NCBI RefSeq assembly: GCF_023634655.1
Contig: NZ_JAMKMS010000017.1
Span: 36,857-100,856, forward strand
DNA length: 64,000 nt
Direction: 5' to 3'
Source: Vibrio methylphosphonaticus
Lineage (GTDB): Bacteria; Pseudomonadota; Gammaproteobacteria; Enterobacterales; Vibrionaceae
Shown here in pieces: positions 50,688 through 60,041 of the stretch. The notes beneath the pieces were generated by a model. It did no database searches. It saw only the letters and a list, made by a program, of their open reading frames with translations, and had not been told where the DNA came from. Position 1 is the first letter of the stretch. Each line of letters opens with the position of its first letter. The position numbers and the translations under genes are program-made.

Positions 50688-51353
50688 ATGAGCATTGAAC
50701 TGTCTCCTTTAGAAGCAAGAGTCATCGGTTGTCTCATCGAAAAAGAGGTGACGACGCCGGACCATTATCCACTCACTCTAAATAGCCTGACCTCAGCATG
50801 TAATCAAAAGAGCAATAGAGACCCGGTTCTAGCGCTTTCTGAAGCGGAAGTTCAGGACACGCTTGAAGGACTAATTAGCCGCAGGCTTGTTAGCGATGAA
50901 AGTGCCTTTAATAGCCGTGTATCTAAATTTCAACACCGCTTCTGCAATACTGAGTTTGGTGACTTAAAGCTTTCTTCCCAAGAAAAAGGCATTGCTTGTT
51001 GTATGCTATTAAGAGGACCTCAGACACCCGGAGAGCTGAGAACTCGTACTAACCGCTTGTGTAGTTTTTCTGATGTAAAGGAAGTGGAGGCAACATTAGA
51101 CTTAATGGCTGCTCGTGAACACGGTCCGCTTGTTGTTAAGTTGCCACGTGAAGCGGGTAAACGAGAGTCTCGTTATGCGCACTTGTTTAGCGGGGAAGTG
51201 GATGTCACAGCGTTAATGGAAGCTTCAACCGGAGGGGCAAACGTTGCCTCTACGAATAGCAATGAACAACTAGAAGCATTGCAATTAAAAGTAGAATCGT
51301 TAGAGCAAGAGCTCGTTGCGTTAAAAGCGTTAGTCCACACTTTAGTAGACTAA
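50688..51353 (+). CDS. yceH: DUF480 winged-helix protein YceH
   Basis: Protein of 221 residues with two winged-helix units. LSPLEARVIGCLIEKEVTTP and DHYPLTLNSLTSACNQKSNR mark the first, and LLRGPQTPGELRTRTNRLCS the second. A C-terminal coiled coil (EQLEALQLKVESLEQELVAL) may give dimerisation. The family is conserved in proteobacteria but without a firm function; DNA binding is plausible. AGGAT precedes the ATG. An SSR and a terminator follow. Confidence 0.92.
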   Translation: MSIELSPLEARVIGCLIEKEVTTPDHYPLTLNSLTSACNQKSNRDPVLALSEAEVQDTLEGLISRRLVSDESAFNSRVSKFQHRFCNTEFGDLKLSSQEKGIACCMLLRGPQTPGELRTRTNRLCSFSDVKEVEATLDLMAAREHGPLVVKLPREAGKRESRYAHLFSGEVDVTALMEASTGGANVASTNSNEQLEALQLKVESLEQELVALKALVHTLVD

Positions 51354-51379
51354 TCAGGCATAGGTGGTGCTATCTACTG

Positions 51380-51427
51380 AATGCTAATGCTAATGCCAAT
51401 GCCAATGCCAATGCCAATGCTAATGTT
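51380..51427. repeat. Eight tandem AATGCY hexamers
   Basis: Units AATGCT, AATGCC and AATGTT run head to tail between the yceH stop and its terminator. The hexamer length would not shift a reading frame, and no ORF reads through it convincingly. Confidence 0.8.
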
Positions 51428-51435
51428 AATGAGGA

Positions 51436-51458
51436 GCGTGCTCTCGGCACGCTTTTTT
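51436..51458 (+). terminator. yceH terminator
   Basis: GCGTGC and GCACGC form a 6-bp stem around TCTCG, followed by six T residues. Confidence 0.8.
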
Positions 51459-51519
51459 GCCTGTGGTGAGAGTGACTAGATGTACGTTTAGTCGTGATCA
51501 ATTGGAGAGTAAAAGTTTA

Positions 51520-51801
51520 ATGACTGACCTAGTCGAACCATGGACCGTTTATTTACTGCGAACCAATGAACAGAAATTGTATTGTGGGATCACAAACAAT
51601 ATGGAGCGACGTTTTATACAGCATGAGTCGGGCAAGGGTGCGAAGGCGCTGAGAGGACGAGGGCCTTTGTTATTGGTGTGGAGCCAGTTAGTCGAAGGGA
51701 AAAGTCAGGCCCTTAAAACTGAGTTCGCAATCAAAAAGTTATCTAAAGCACAAAAAGAAAAACTAGTCGTAAATTCTGAGCGATTTTTATTAAAAGACTA
51801 A
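51520..51801 (+). CDS. GIY-YIG nuclease superfamily protein (YhbQ-like)
   Basis: Protein of 93 residues comprising one GIY-YIG domain. WTVYLLRTNEQKLYCGITNN supplies the two tyrosine motifs, ERRFIQHESGKGAKAL the catalytic Arg region, and EFAIKKLSKAQKEKLV the C-terminal part, as in the UPF0213/YhbQ group. The catalytic Glu seen in many GIY-YIG nucleases is less clear. I start at ATG 51520 with GGAGAG upstream. The luxP gene begins 68 bp later on the same strand. Confidence 0.85.
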   Translation: MTDLVEPWTVYLLRTNEQKLYCGITNNMERRFIQHESGKGAKALRGRGPLLLVWSQLVEGKSQALKTEFAIKKLSKAQKEKLVVNSERFLLKD

Positions 51802-51869
51802 GCGACGTTTACTGGCTGAATGCAGGAGTTTTGTATACAATTGTTAAAAACGCCAACGTGATAATTACT

Positions 51870-52970
51870 ATGAAAAAGACGTTTTCTCTGCTTACAAAAA
51901 TACTGATTATTTCCTGCTCATCGCCTGCATTGTCGAGCGAATCCCTTCCCGGTTATTGGGAGTACAGTGAATTTCTGAACGAGTTTCCAAAACAAGGCCA
52001 ACTAACCAAATCGTTAACACAAACTGTTAGAGGCCCAGCCATTCCGCTAACAACCAAACAAAAAGAACCTGTGACAATCTCGGTTGTGTATCCTGGACAA
52101 CAAGTTTCTGATTATTGGGTCCGTAATATTAAAGCCTTTGAATCTCGTATGGATGAGTTGGGCATTGATTATGAAATTAACCAAGTTTTCACTAGACCCA
52201 ATGTTGATATTCGTCAGCAAAGTGTTTCTTTAATGGAAGCGGTCAAAAACAAATCTGGATATCTAGTGTTTACTCTGGACACGACACGCCACCGTAAATT
52301 TGTCGAGCATGTCCTCAATTCGACCGACACCAAATTAATACTACAGAATATAACAACACCCGTTAAAGATTGGGCTGACACCCAGCCCTTTATGTATGTG
52401 GGTTTTGACCATGTAACCGGCAGCAATGTCTTAGCTGATTACTTTAAAAAGGCCGTTCCTGATGCTAGCGCTTATTCCGTGTTGTATTTTTCGGAAGGAT
52501 ACGTGAGCGATGCCAGAGGTGCCACGTTCATTCAAAATATGAATGATGCGAACAGGTATCGCTTAGCCTCCTCTTATTACACAAAAGCGAATAAAGAAAG
52601 CGGATACAAAGCCACGCTTGATACGTTATCTGAACACCCAGAAATTAAATTTATTTACGCCTGTGCCACCGATGTAGCACTGGGGGCGGTTGACGCAATT
52701 AACGAGCTCGATCGAGGTGACGTGGTAATCAATGGTTGGGGCGGTGGATCTGCTGAGTTAGAAGCAATCAAAAATGGCGATTTAGACGTAACGGTTATGC
52801 GAATGAATGACGATACGGGGATTGCCATGGCAGAAGCGATAAAGTGGGATTTGGAAGGTAAGGCTGTTCCAACTGTATATTCAGGGGATTTTGAGCTTGT
52901 TACCAGTAATGATTCAGCTATGAAGATTGAGCAATTGAAAGCTCAAGCGTTTCGTTACTCAGATAAATAA
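51870..52970 (+). CDS. luxP: Autoinducer-2 binding periplasmic protein LuxP
   Basis: Periplasmic ribose-binding-type protein of 366 residues that binds AI-2 and regulates LuxQ. I start at ATG 51870, giving a signal peptide (MKKTFSLLTKILIISCSSPA) and the same length as V. harveyi LuxP. GYWEYSEFLNEFPKQ, ISVVYPGQQVSDYWVRNIKA, DTTRHRKFVEHVLNSTDTKL, IYACATDVALGAVDAINEL, INGWGGGSAELEAI and VMRMNDDTGIAMAEAIKWDL keep the AI-2 pocket residues (Gln, Ser, Trp, Arg, Asp). It is followed after 2 bp by luxQ. Only 30 bp separate the GIY-YIG stop from the earliest start, so the promoter is probably within or before that gene. Confidence 0.96.
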   Translation: MKKTFSLLTKILIISCSSPALSSESLPGYWEYSEFLNEFPKQGQLTKSLTQTVRGPAIPLTTKQKEPVTISVVYPGQQVSDYWVRNIKAFESRMDELGIDYEINQVFTRPNVDIRQQSVSLMEAVKNKSGYLVFTLDTTRHRKFVEHVLNSTDTKLILQNITTPVKDWADTQPFMYVGFDHVTGSNVLADYFKKAVPDASAYSVLYFSEGYVSDARGATFIQNMNDANRYRLASSYYTKANKESGYKATLDTLSEHPEIKFIYACATDVALGAVDAINELDRGDVVINGWGGGSAELEAIKNGDLDVTVMRMNDDTGIAMAEAIKWDLEGKAVPTVYSGDFELVTSNDSAMKIEQLKAQAFRYSDK

Positions 52971-52972
52971 AC

Positions 52973-55555
52973 ATGCAGTTGAAGGATTTTAACAGTCGTA
53001 AAACGCTCGCGACGCTAATTACCCGAATTGTGGTTTGGGTCATTGGGGTTTTCACGATAGGGATGTTGCTACAAAGCTGGAATTTAAGTCGAGATCTCGT
53101 GCGAGAAGAAGTACAGAGAACGTCTCGGCAGACGAGTAGTCTGGTACGTAACTATTTTGATTACCGTTTAGCATCATTAAAAGTGCTTCAGGACAGTAAC
53201 GCTAAAAGTGATACCGTCGAGAGTTTTTTTGAAAACTATGACAGTCGCTCGCTTGATTATTTTTTCTTAAGGGAAGATAACCTAGAGCCTGTCCATTCAC
53301 CTGACTTTCGTTTTATCACCCATCTATCAGATATTATTTGGGACGATGGTAACGCGCTTTTCTATGGTCTTGAAGACCATAGCTTGCAAGATATTCTTGC
53401 TCAAGTAGGTGCGCATAATAGCTGGAATGCGGTCAGGGTTGATTCGCAGTTGGGTGAGTTGTTTATTTTAGTTCGTAGAACCCCGATTATAAACAGCGAG
53501 TCAGGTGAAGTTCTTGGCTTTGTTTTTGTCGGAATCGTTTTAAATGACAACGCAGATTTATTATCTAGCATCATGAGCGGCAGTAATAGTGATGACGTAT
53601 TGCTAAAGTTTGATGACCGCTTTGTTGCTTCGACTATTTCTTCTGAAGATAGTTATACTCATCTTTCAATACTGGAAATGATACAACGAGGGACAAAAGA
53701 TTTTGGTAAGTTACTTATCACTGAAACTAATCTGTCTGTTGGCCTGAATAAACACGAATTGAAAATTTATTCTATTCAACGTAACCATAATATCCTTGTG
53801 TTGCGTAACACTTATCTTATGTGGTTGTCGCTGTCTTTGGCGGTCATTGTCTCGGTTTCATTTGTTACACGTAAATGGCTAAATAAAAAAGTGAGTATCG
53901 AACTCGCTAAACTTATGTCCTATACCAAAGTTTCAGCCAATGAAGGTGAATTTATAAAATTCACCGGGTCGCCGATCTATGAGTTTAATCATATCGGTCT
54001 AACGTTGAATGACACATTTGAACAACTATCAGAACAAACTAAATTATTTCAGGACCTCTTTAATTTTTCATTGTCACCTATAATTGTTTGGTCTGACAAT
54101 TCAACAATAATGCGAATTAACCCTGCGGGAAAGAAAGCACTAGGGTTGGCGTCTGACTCAAATAGTCAAGAAGGCGATAGTTATTTAGCGTTCGTTCAAT
54201 TAATGAAAATACACGTACAAAACGCCAATCTTGGGGCAACACTGACTGGAATAAACGTCCCCATCGGAGAGAAAGTTTTCCGCTGGAACCTGTCTGCTAT
54301 ACAGCCTAATGGCGTAAAAACGCTTGTGCTTGCCCAAGGTCAGGACATCACCGTGTTGATTGAAGCAGAACGCCAAAGTAAAAAAGCGCGCAAAGAAGCG
54401 GAATCAGCGGCTAAGGCGAGAACTGACTTTTTAGCAAAAATGAGTCATGAAATTCGAACACCGTTAAACGGCATATTGGGCATCTCGCAATTGCTTAAGC
54501 AAGAAAGTAAAAACGGCAGTTATCAAGAAAAGATTGATGTGTTGTGTCAAAGCGGTGAACATCTACTTGCTGTTCTTAATGATGTTCTCGATTTTGCGAA
54601 GATAGAGAACGGCAGTTTTAATGTAGAAAAGCATAATTTTAAGTTTAGCGAAATTACGACTGCTCTCAATGGTATCTACAGTCCACTGTGCTTAGGAAAA
54701 GGGGTTGATTTTGTTATTAATAATCAGCTCGATGACAATGCTGTGGTTAATACTGACCAAGTGAGATTGAACCAAATATTATTTAATTTGGTTAGTAATG
54801 CTATCAAATTTACCCACGAGGGCATGGTTAAAGTGTCCTTCTTGTTAGTCCCAGCCTTTCAAGAACAATCTAATATGTTGAGTATAATTGTTGAAGACTC
54901 TGGTATTGGCATTTCAGAAGATCAAATATCGTTAATATTCGACCCTTTTGTTCAGTCTGAAGCTACACCCATTCGTGAATATGGGGGAAGTGGGCTAGGG
55001 CTCGCGATCGTTAAGCACTTAGTACACTTACTAGACGGTGAGATTTTATTAGAAAGCGGTCTTGGAAAAGGGACTCGATTTACTGTTGAGCTTCCAGTCA
55101 CACTTATTACCGAACAAAAAAGTGAACAGCAAGTTATTGAACCAACAATAGAGTTTGATTTGTTTGATAAAAGTTTGGCAGTGCTCTTAGTAGAAGACAA
55201 TCATACTAACGCTTTTATTGCTAAAGCCTTCTGTGAGAAATATGGAATGCATGTGTATTGGGCAAGGGATGGACACGAAGCGTTCGAATTGTTGAACAGT
55301 ATGCCTTTCGATTTGATTTTAATGGACAATCAGTTGCCTTCTACCTCGGGGATAGAGATAACGAAAGAAGTTAAGCTAAGCCACGAAATCAACACCCCTA
55401 TTTACGCTTGTACGGCAGATAATTTAGACTCGACAAGGGAGGCATTCATGGCTGCAGGCGCTGATTATGTAATAGTAAAACCGATTAAAGAAAATTCGCT
55501 TAACCAAGCGCTTAGGCACTTTAAAGAACATCATTATTCGACTGGCAGCGCATGA
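52973..55555 (+). CDS. luxQ: Autoinducer-2 sensor kinase/phosphatase LuxQ
   Basis: Hybrid histidine kinase of 860 residues. The order is a membrane helix (about 15-38), a periplasmic double-PAS sensor that docks LuxP (about 40-275), a second helix (about 280-300), a PAS region (about 360-470), HisKA with AKMSHEIRTPLNGILG (His 492), HATPase with NQILFNLVSNAIKFTHEG, EDSGIGIS and GGSGLGLAIVKHL, and a receiver with LILMDNQLPSTSG (Asp 785). His and Asp numbering agree with V. harveyi LuxQ. It passes phosphate to LuxU when AI-2 is low. It overlaps nothing and ends the luxPQ operon. Confidence 0.96.
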   Translation: MQLKDFNSRKTLATLITRIVVWVIGVFTIGMLLQSWNLSRDLVREEVQRTSRQTSSLVRNYFDYRLASLKVLQDSNAKSDTVESFFENYDSRSLDYFFLREDNLEPVHSPDFRFITHLSDIIWDDGNALFYGLEDHSLQDILAQVGAHNSWNAVRVDSQLGELFILVRRTPIINSESGEVLGFVFVGIVLNDNADLLSSIMSGSNSDDVLLKFDDRFVASTISSEDSYTHLSILEMIQRGTKDFGKLLITETNLSVGLNKHELKIYSIQRNHNILVLRNTYLMWLSLSLAVIVSVSFVTRKWLNKKVSIELAKLMSYTKVSANEGEFIKFTGSPIYEFNHIGLTLNDTFEQLSEQTKLFQDLFNFSLSPIIVWSDNSTIMRINPAGKKALGLASDSNSQEGDSYLAFVQLMKIHVQNANLGATLTGINVPIGEKVFRWNLSAIQPNGVKTLVLAQGQDITVLIEAERQSKKARKEAESAAKARTDFLAKMSHEIRTPLNGILGISQLLKQESKNGSYQEKIDVLCQSGEHLLAVLNDVLDFAKIENGSFNVEKHNFKFSEITTALNGIYSPLCLGKGVDFVINNQLDDNAVVNTDQVRLNQILFNLVSNAIKFTHEGMVKVSFLLVPAFQEQSNMLSIIVEDSGIGISEDQISLIFDPFVQSEATPIREYGGSGLGLAIVKHLVHLLDGEILLESGLGKGTRFTVELPVTLITEQKSEQQVIEPTIEFDLFDKSLAVLLVEDNHTNAFIAKAFCEKYGMHVYWARDGHEAFELLNSMPFDLILMDNQLPSTSGIEITKEVKLSHEINTPIYACTADNLDSTREAFMAAGADYVIVKPIKENSLNQALRHFKEHHYSTGSA

Positions 55556-55614
55556 ATTAACGCGAGTTGATGATTGCCGCGTAATTCGCTGTGAATAAGG
55601 AAAATGATAGTATC

Positions 55615-55647
55615 TCCCCCGTCAGTCTGTCGTGATCTAACGGGGGA
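55615..55647 (+). terminator. Weak hairpin after luxQ
   Basis: TCCCCCGT and ACGGGGGA form an 8-bp stem with a 17-nt loop between convergent luxQ and the reductase gene. No T-run is present. Confidence 0.35.
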
Positions 55648-55656
55648 TAAATACTA

Positions 55657-56916
55657 CTAGCGAGCGAGTTTATGATGTGCTTGGGAAAAGTGACCTGCAC
55701 AAAATGCCCCGACAATAGATAGTTCACCAGCAAGGCAAAGCACCGCCGTTACTTCTGCAAGAGCTTGGGACTTACCTGTGCCATGTAAACCTAATAGGTC
55801 TAAACACGCTTTTTGGCTTGGTAAACTTGTTCCACCACCAACAGTACCGACCATTATGTTCGGCAATGTAACGCTGGCGTACAAGTCGCCGTGTTCGGTG
55901 ACTTCCATTCGAGTCATACCAATAGCAGATTCAGCGACACAAGCGGCATCTTGGCCGCACGCAATATAAAGAGCGGCAAGTGCATTTGCGTAGTGTGCAT
56001 TTATACCGATAGTGCCGCTTAACGCACCGCCTACAGTAGTCATTTGCCCGAACTCAGTCATTTTTTTCGGTGTGGTATGCAGATATTTTTCAATAAGCGC
56101 CGCGGATATTGTGACTTCAGCGGTGACTTTTTTACCACGGACACTTCTTAAAGACTGCGAGTTGGCTTTTTTGTCACCAGAAAGATTCGCATCGAGAAAC
56201 GCAAATTCAGGATCAATAGGCGAGTGTTTAAGAATAAACTCAAAGACGCAGTTAGTGGCGATAGTCACCATATTTTGGCCTGATGCATCGCCGGTTAGAT
56301 ACTCGAACACTAGATAGACATGGTTGCCTTCAATGTTGACATTGATGTCGATGAGCTTCCCGTGCGAGGTAGTGGATTCCGCCAAGATTTTGAAGTCATC
56401 GAACTGCGTGACAACCCAAGCAACAAATTGACCGGCTTCAATTAGAGAACGAAATGCAAAACCAGGCGTACGAGTCACTCCTTCATTGAGCAACATAGCG
56501 CTAGCCCCGCCGCTCGCAGTAATAAGGTTTGCTCCACGGTTATATGACGCAACTAATGCGGCTTCAGTGGTTGCGAGTGGAACTTGGTAGTCGCCTTGCG
56601 CGAACAAGCCATTAACTCTCATTGGTCCAGCAGTGCCAACTGGCATCTTCAGAGTACCAATAAAAAATTCAATATTTTTATTGTACTCATCCATTTGAGC
56701 TTCTGTATGAGGATCGAAAAGTTGAGCTCTTGCAGAGTCATTATCGAGCTTACCCCAGCGATAATCGACATGTCGCTTTGTCAGGTTAGGGCTGCGATTA
56801 ATGCGTGAAGTTGGCGAGTGCATTTTGGGAGTGAGTTTAGTCTCTAACTCTATCAACGCGTCATCTTGCGCAATGTTGTCAAGATAGTCTCGTTTATGTA
56901 GGTTAATTTTGGGCAT
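55657..56916 (-). CDS. Hydroxymethylglutaryl-CoA reductase (class I-like)
   Basis: Enzyme of 419 residues reducing HMG-CoA to mevalonate. The order of motifs is EFFIGTLKMPVGTAGPMRVN, the catalytic Glu in LATTEAALVASYNRGANL, ASGGASAMLLNEGVTRTPGF, the catalytic Lys in LSGDKKANSQSLRSVRGKKV, TTVGGALSGTIGINAHYANA, the Asp in GQDAACVAES, GTVGGGTSLPSQKACLDLLG and the final His in CAGHFSQAHHKL. This arrangement is of the eukaryote/archaea-like class I, unusual for gamma-proteobacteria but known in Vibrio. No other mevalonate gene is adjacent. A catalytic core without a membrane domain is present. Confidence 0.93.
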   Translation of the reverse strand: MPKINLHKRDYLDNIAQDDALIELETKLTPKMHSPTSRINRSPNLTKRHVDYRWGKLDNDSARAQLFDPHTEAQMDEYNKNIEFFIGTLKMPVGTAGPMRVNGLFAQGDYQVPLATTEAALVASYNRGANLITASGGASAMLLNEGVTRTPGFAFRSLIEAGQFVAWVVTQFDDFKILAESTTSHGKLIDINVNIEGNHVYLVFEYLTGDASGQNMVTIATNCVFEFILKHSPIDPEFAFLDANLSGDKKANSQSLRSVRGKKVTAEVTISAALIEKYLHTTPKKMTEFGQMTTVGGALSGTIGINAHYANALAALYIACGQDAACVAESAIGMTRMEVTEHGDLYASVTLPNIMVGTVGGGTSLPSQKACLDLLGLHGTGKSQALAEVTAVLCLAGELSIVGAFCAGHFSQAHHKLAR

Positions 56917-57094
56917 TTCAGTCGTAGTAGAACAGTTTGGGAGAATTCTACTTAGCTCAGCATAAGATACAAGTCATATCCTATCGTCAAATGGAGATAC
57001 TATTACCTTGTCGTTGATTTACCGTTGTTTTCTCTAGTAATTAGAAATACTTTTAAACAAATTTAACGCTCATTCATCTCACAATGCATTAGGT

Positions 57095-57256
57095 TTAGCG
57101 GAACAGCTGTGCCAGTACGTTCATTTCGTCATCGTTAAGTAAGGAGTGAGTACTTGGTTCTAACTGATGAGAAATCTCACTTTTTAGTGTTTTAAGTTGC
57201 TGAGGAGAAAGCAATTTTAGCTGTTCTTTTAATCGTTCAAATTGTTGATGAGTCAT
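57095..57256 (-). CDS. Small helical hypothetical protein, 53 residues
   Basis: Start at ATG 57256 with AGGTGA five bases upstream; a longer form from 57307 is possible. The product (MTHQQFERLKEQLKLLSPQQ, then LKTLKSEISHQLEPSTHSLL and NDDEMNVLAQLFR) is amphipathic and helical, with a leucine pattern that could pair with another helix. It has no membrane segment. The LSPQQLKTLKSEI stretch recalls N-terminal helices of some small regulators, but I cannot name it. Confidence 0.55.
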   Translation of the reverse strand: MTHQQFERLKEQLKLLSPQQLKTLKSEISHQLEPSTHSLLNDDEMNVLAQLFR

Positions 57257-57410
57257 TGGGTCACCTGTTAACGGTATGTCGAGTAAATCTGGATGAGATC
57301 CTTTCATCGATAATTATCATTAATTATTTAACCACTAATTTATAGAGTGTGTGGTCAAGATTTGTCCGAGAAATGTAAGCATATTTTTAACAATAGGTGA
57401 GAATGTTAGT

Positions 57411-57441
57411 CAACAAACCCTTATGGGAAAAGGGTTTGTTG
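57411..57441. repeat. 12-bp perfect inverted repeat after yccS
   Basis: CAACAAACCCTT and AAGGGTTTGTTG surround a 7-nt loop, 45 bp past the yccS stop. It probably ends yccS transcription, although the T-run is missing. Confidence 0.5.
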
Positions 57442-57485
57442 GTTTGTTTAGAGGTAATCTATCGATATATCAGCGTATTAGAGTG

Positions 57486-59669
57486 CTATTGATTTAAACT
57501 GATCGTTTTTTTGTTGGCATCTTCAAGTTTAGAAAAAGTGTTAGCCAATATATGAAGTTCTGGCAACATCCGATAGATAAGATGGAGTTGTTGCAATACC
57601 ATGCGAGCGGAACGATCATCTTCATCTCTCCATTCGGTTAGACGTCGATGGATATCAAATTGATCAACAGTGGAAAAGCTACAGTCCTCAGAGTAGGTAG
57701 CCAATTGATGCTCTAGCTGTTCAAGGTGATTATTGATGGTTCGGTGAGCTTCTAACACCAATTGGTGAATAGACTCATCTTCCAATCGCTGGCGGTGTGC
57801 GCCTAGCGCAGACACATAACTCAGTAGTGCATGGTTTAATGTAAGAAACCGAAAGCTCTCATCTGTCGCGAGTTGATAGCGCCCAGGTTCAGCGAGCATA
57901 TTTGATATGGCATTGGTTAAGTGGGCGTCAGCATTGTGCGCCTGTCGACGAGCAATTCGATAGCTTAGGTCATTTTTTTTGCCAACTCGATACTGTCCGA
58001 TGATTTGCATCAAATATTGACGGTTGCAGTGGATCGCATCCGACATCACTTTATGCAGTTTTCGTGACTCCCAATCAGGTAAAATAAAATACACCGCGGC
58101 AACGGCAAGTCCGCAGCCTACTAGAGTATCCATTAATCTAGGAAGGACGACCGCATAACCCTCGCCAAGTTGGTGGAAACAAAGTAGAACCAACACGGTA
58201 ATAAAACCGGTCGCATAGCCATAGTTGTTGATACGGAATGCAAAAAACATCACTCCGGACAACACGATAAGTAGCAGTTGACTCTCCTGAGAAGGGAAGA
58301 AGGTCAAAAGGGGAACGCCAATAAGCAAACCCACGAGCGTACCTGCCACTCGAGCAGAGAGTTTTTTGCGTGTTGCACTGTAGTTGGGCTGACACACAAA
58401 TAGCGTTGTTAGCAAGATCCAATACCCGCGTTCGATATCGAAAAATTGGATGATGCCATAACCTAATGTTAGCGCGAGGGAAAGTCGCACTGCATGTCGA
58501 AAGAGCATCGATTCACTGTTGAGGTTGGTTTTCAGTTTTGCCCACATCGCAGATAACGTATGGGGATTGGTATCGTCCAGAATCGTTTCATCTGCGATGC
58601 CGCTATCAGGGTTACTGACGTTACTGAGTAGCTTTTCAACGGTGGCTAAATTATTAAGTAGGTAGTTTAACTGAGGTAAGGATGAGAATTGTGCTTTGTC
58701 CGGGTGCACGTTCAAGTAATCGATCGAATCTTGTAATTCAACCAGTGCCTTGATAGAACGATCATTATGGTCGTATTGTTTACCTAGTTTGATAGCTAAG
58801 GCGACATCTTGGCAGGCTTGAGCTTGGGTCTCGAGTACATGCTTGAAACGAAATAACACATCGGTTCGTCCAAATTGCGCCGATAGCTCTTGATACCTTG
58901 AATGACTAGAGCTGACCCGTTCGTGAATATCTTGAGCGATGAGGTAGACTCTTAAAAATCGGTCGCTTGGACCATCTACATGCCCCTTGCGGGAGCGATT
59001 GAGTAATGTCGCCTTACAGGCATTGAGCGCGTTGACGGTTTTAGCGTTAAACTTTGCTTCATCCAGGCGATACGGTTGCGGAACTAAATCAAATGTAGGG
59101 TGGAACAGTCCACGTTTAGCGTCGAGATAGAGGGAAAGATCTTTGAAGACATTAGCAAGACTTTGTTGAACCGGTTGAAGCGGCCAAAAAACATTCCATA
59201 TCATCGATATCAGGTAGTACCATGCTGCTCCCGTTAACAATAGAAGCGGCTGGAACCATAAGTTAGTGCTTTCATGCGCGCCAAGCATCGCGTAGATAGC
59301 GATCAGAAGCGATCCAAAAGCAATGCTCGCATATCTAGCACCTAGTGCCCCTAGCATGATAAATATAAAGGTTGAACAAAATAGCCCGACTGCGAACGCC
59401 CAAGGCGTATTGAACAAAAATTCAATAGAAAACGCAGCGATAGCAAAGCAAATAAAGGTCAAGGTGATGGCCTTTATCCGACCAACAAAACTATCATCAC
59501 TTTCAGCCAGTGCCGCGGCAATGACACCTAGAATTAAAGGCGTAACCCATGAGTCTTTGTCGAAGTACCACGCGGGTATGACGACGCCTAGTAGGGTGAT
59601 TAGCATTAGTATGCTGTAGTTAAAGGTTTTATTAGCCCATTGAAGACGAAGTTGACGGAATATACTCAC
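57486..59669 (-). CDS. yccS: YccS family inner-membrane protein (FUSC-like)
   Basis: Membrane protein of 727 residues close in length to E. coli YccS. Two blocks of six helices (about 18-160 and 395-525) each precede a soluble helical domain. Diagnostic stretches are ITLLGVVIPAWYFDKDSWVT, LGVIAAALAESDDSFVGRIK, the second-block FDIERGYWILLTTLFVCQPN then YSATRKKLSARVAGTLVG, and IARRQAHNADAHLTNAISNM. The fold belongs to the aromatic acid exporter/FUSC superfamily; the substrate is unknown. It is monocistronic. Confidence 0.9.
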   Translation of the reverse strand: MSIFRQLRLQWANKTFNYSILMLITLLGVVIPAWYFDKDSWVTPLILGVIAAALAESDDSFVGRIKAITLTFICFAIAAFSIEFLFNTPWAFAVGLFCSTFIFIMLGALGARYASIAFGSLLIAIYAMLGAHESTNLWFQPLLLLTGAAWYYLISMIWNVFWPLQPVQQSLANVFKDLSLYLDAKRGLFHPTFDLVPQPYRLDEAKFNAKTVNALNACKATLLNRSRKGHVDGPSDRFLRVYLIAQDIHERVSSSHSRYQELSAQFGRTDVLFRFKHVLETQAQACQDVALAIKLGKQYDHNDRSIKALVELQDSIDYLNVHPDKAQFSSLPQLNYLLNNLATVEKLLSNVSNPDSGIADETILDDTNPHTLSAMWAKLKTNLNSESMLFRHAVRLSLALTLGYGIIQFFDIERGYWILLTTLFVCQPNYSATRKKLSARVAGTLVGLLIGVPLLTFFPSQESQLLLIVLSGVMFFAFRINNYGYATGFITVLVLLCFHQLGEGYAVVLPRLMDTLVGCGLAVAAVYFILPDWESRKLHKVMSDAIHCNRQYLMQIIGQYRVGKKNDLSYRIARRQAHNADAHLTNAISNMLAEPGRYQLATDESFRFLTLNHALLSYVSALGAHRQRLEDESIHQLVLEAHRTINNHLEQLEHQLATYSEDCSFSTVDQFDIHRRLTEWRDEDDRSARMVLQQLHLIYRMLPELHILANTFSKLEDANKKTISLNQ

Positions 59670-60011
59670 GAGAATGGCTACATTAAATCAAAACGTCATT
59701 CTATCAGAAAGTACGTTCACTGTTACCTCCATCGTCGATGAGTTGACGAGCTATTGATCTTGCTCATCTCATCGCCTTGCTCTTGGCAACAGTTACATTG
59801 CTTTTACCTTCTTTTGCGTAGAAATCTGTGAGTAACACAAAGTCTGCATCATTACGTTAATGCTAAAGAACCATCAATTCACGGGCAAAGGGTAAAGTAA
59901 ACCAACTAAATTATACGTTTATCCAGTCACGTCATTACTTTTGAATTTAAATTGGCTTTCACATTTTTGACAGAAACTTAGATGGTATTCACCAATTGAT
60001 GGAGTAGACTA
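59670..60011. other. yccS-helD intergenic space
   Basis: Divergent spacer of about 340 bp. A TTGACA hexamer lies at 59967-59972, but no well-placed -10 follows. No ORF with a ribosome site was seen before the leader at 60012. Confidence 0.4.
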
Positions 60012-60041
60012 ATGGTTGTTTTATCTGTTTACGAATTATGA
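60012..60041 (+). CDS. Nine-codon leader ORF coupled to helD
   Basis: ATG 60012 follows GGAG at seven bases and encodes MVVLSVYEL before a TGA that overlaps the helD ATG (ATGA at 60038-60041). helD itself has no ribosome site, so its translation probably depends on reading this leader. No amino acid run typical of an attenuator is present. Confidence 0.45.
   Translation: MVVLSVYEL

Noticed and set aside
57309..57327. Fur-box-like GATAATTATCATTAATTAT
   Set aside because: Only about 12 of 19 positions match the Fur consensus, and AT-rich DNA gives such matches by chance.
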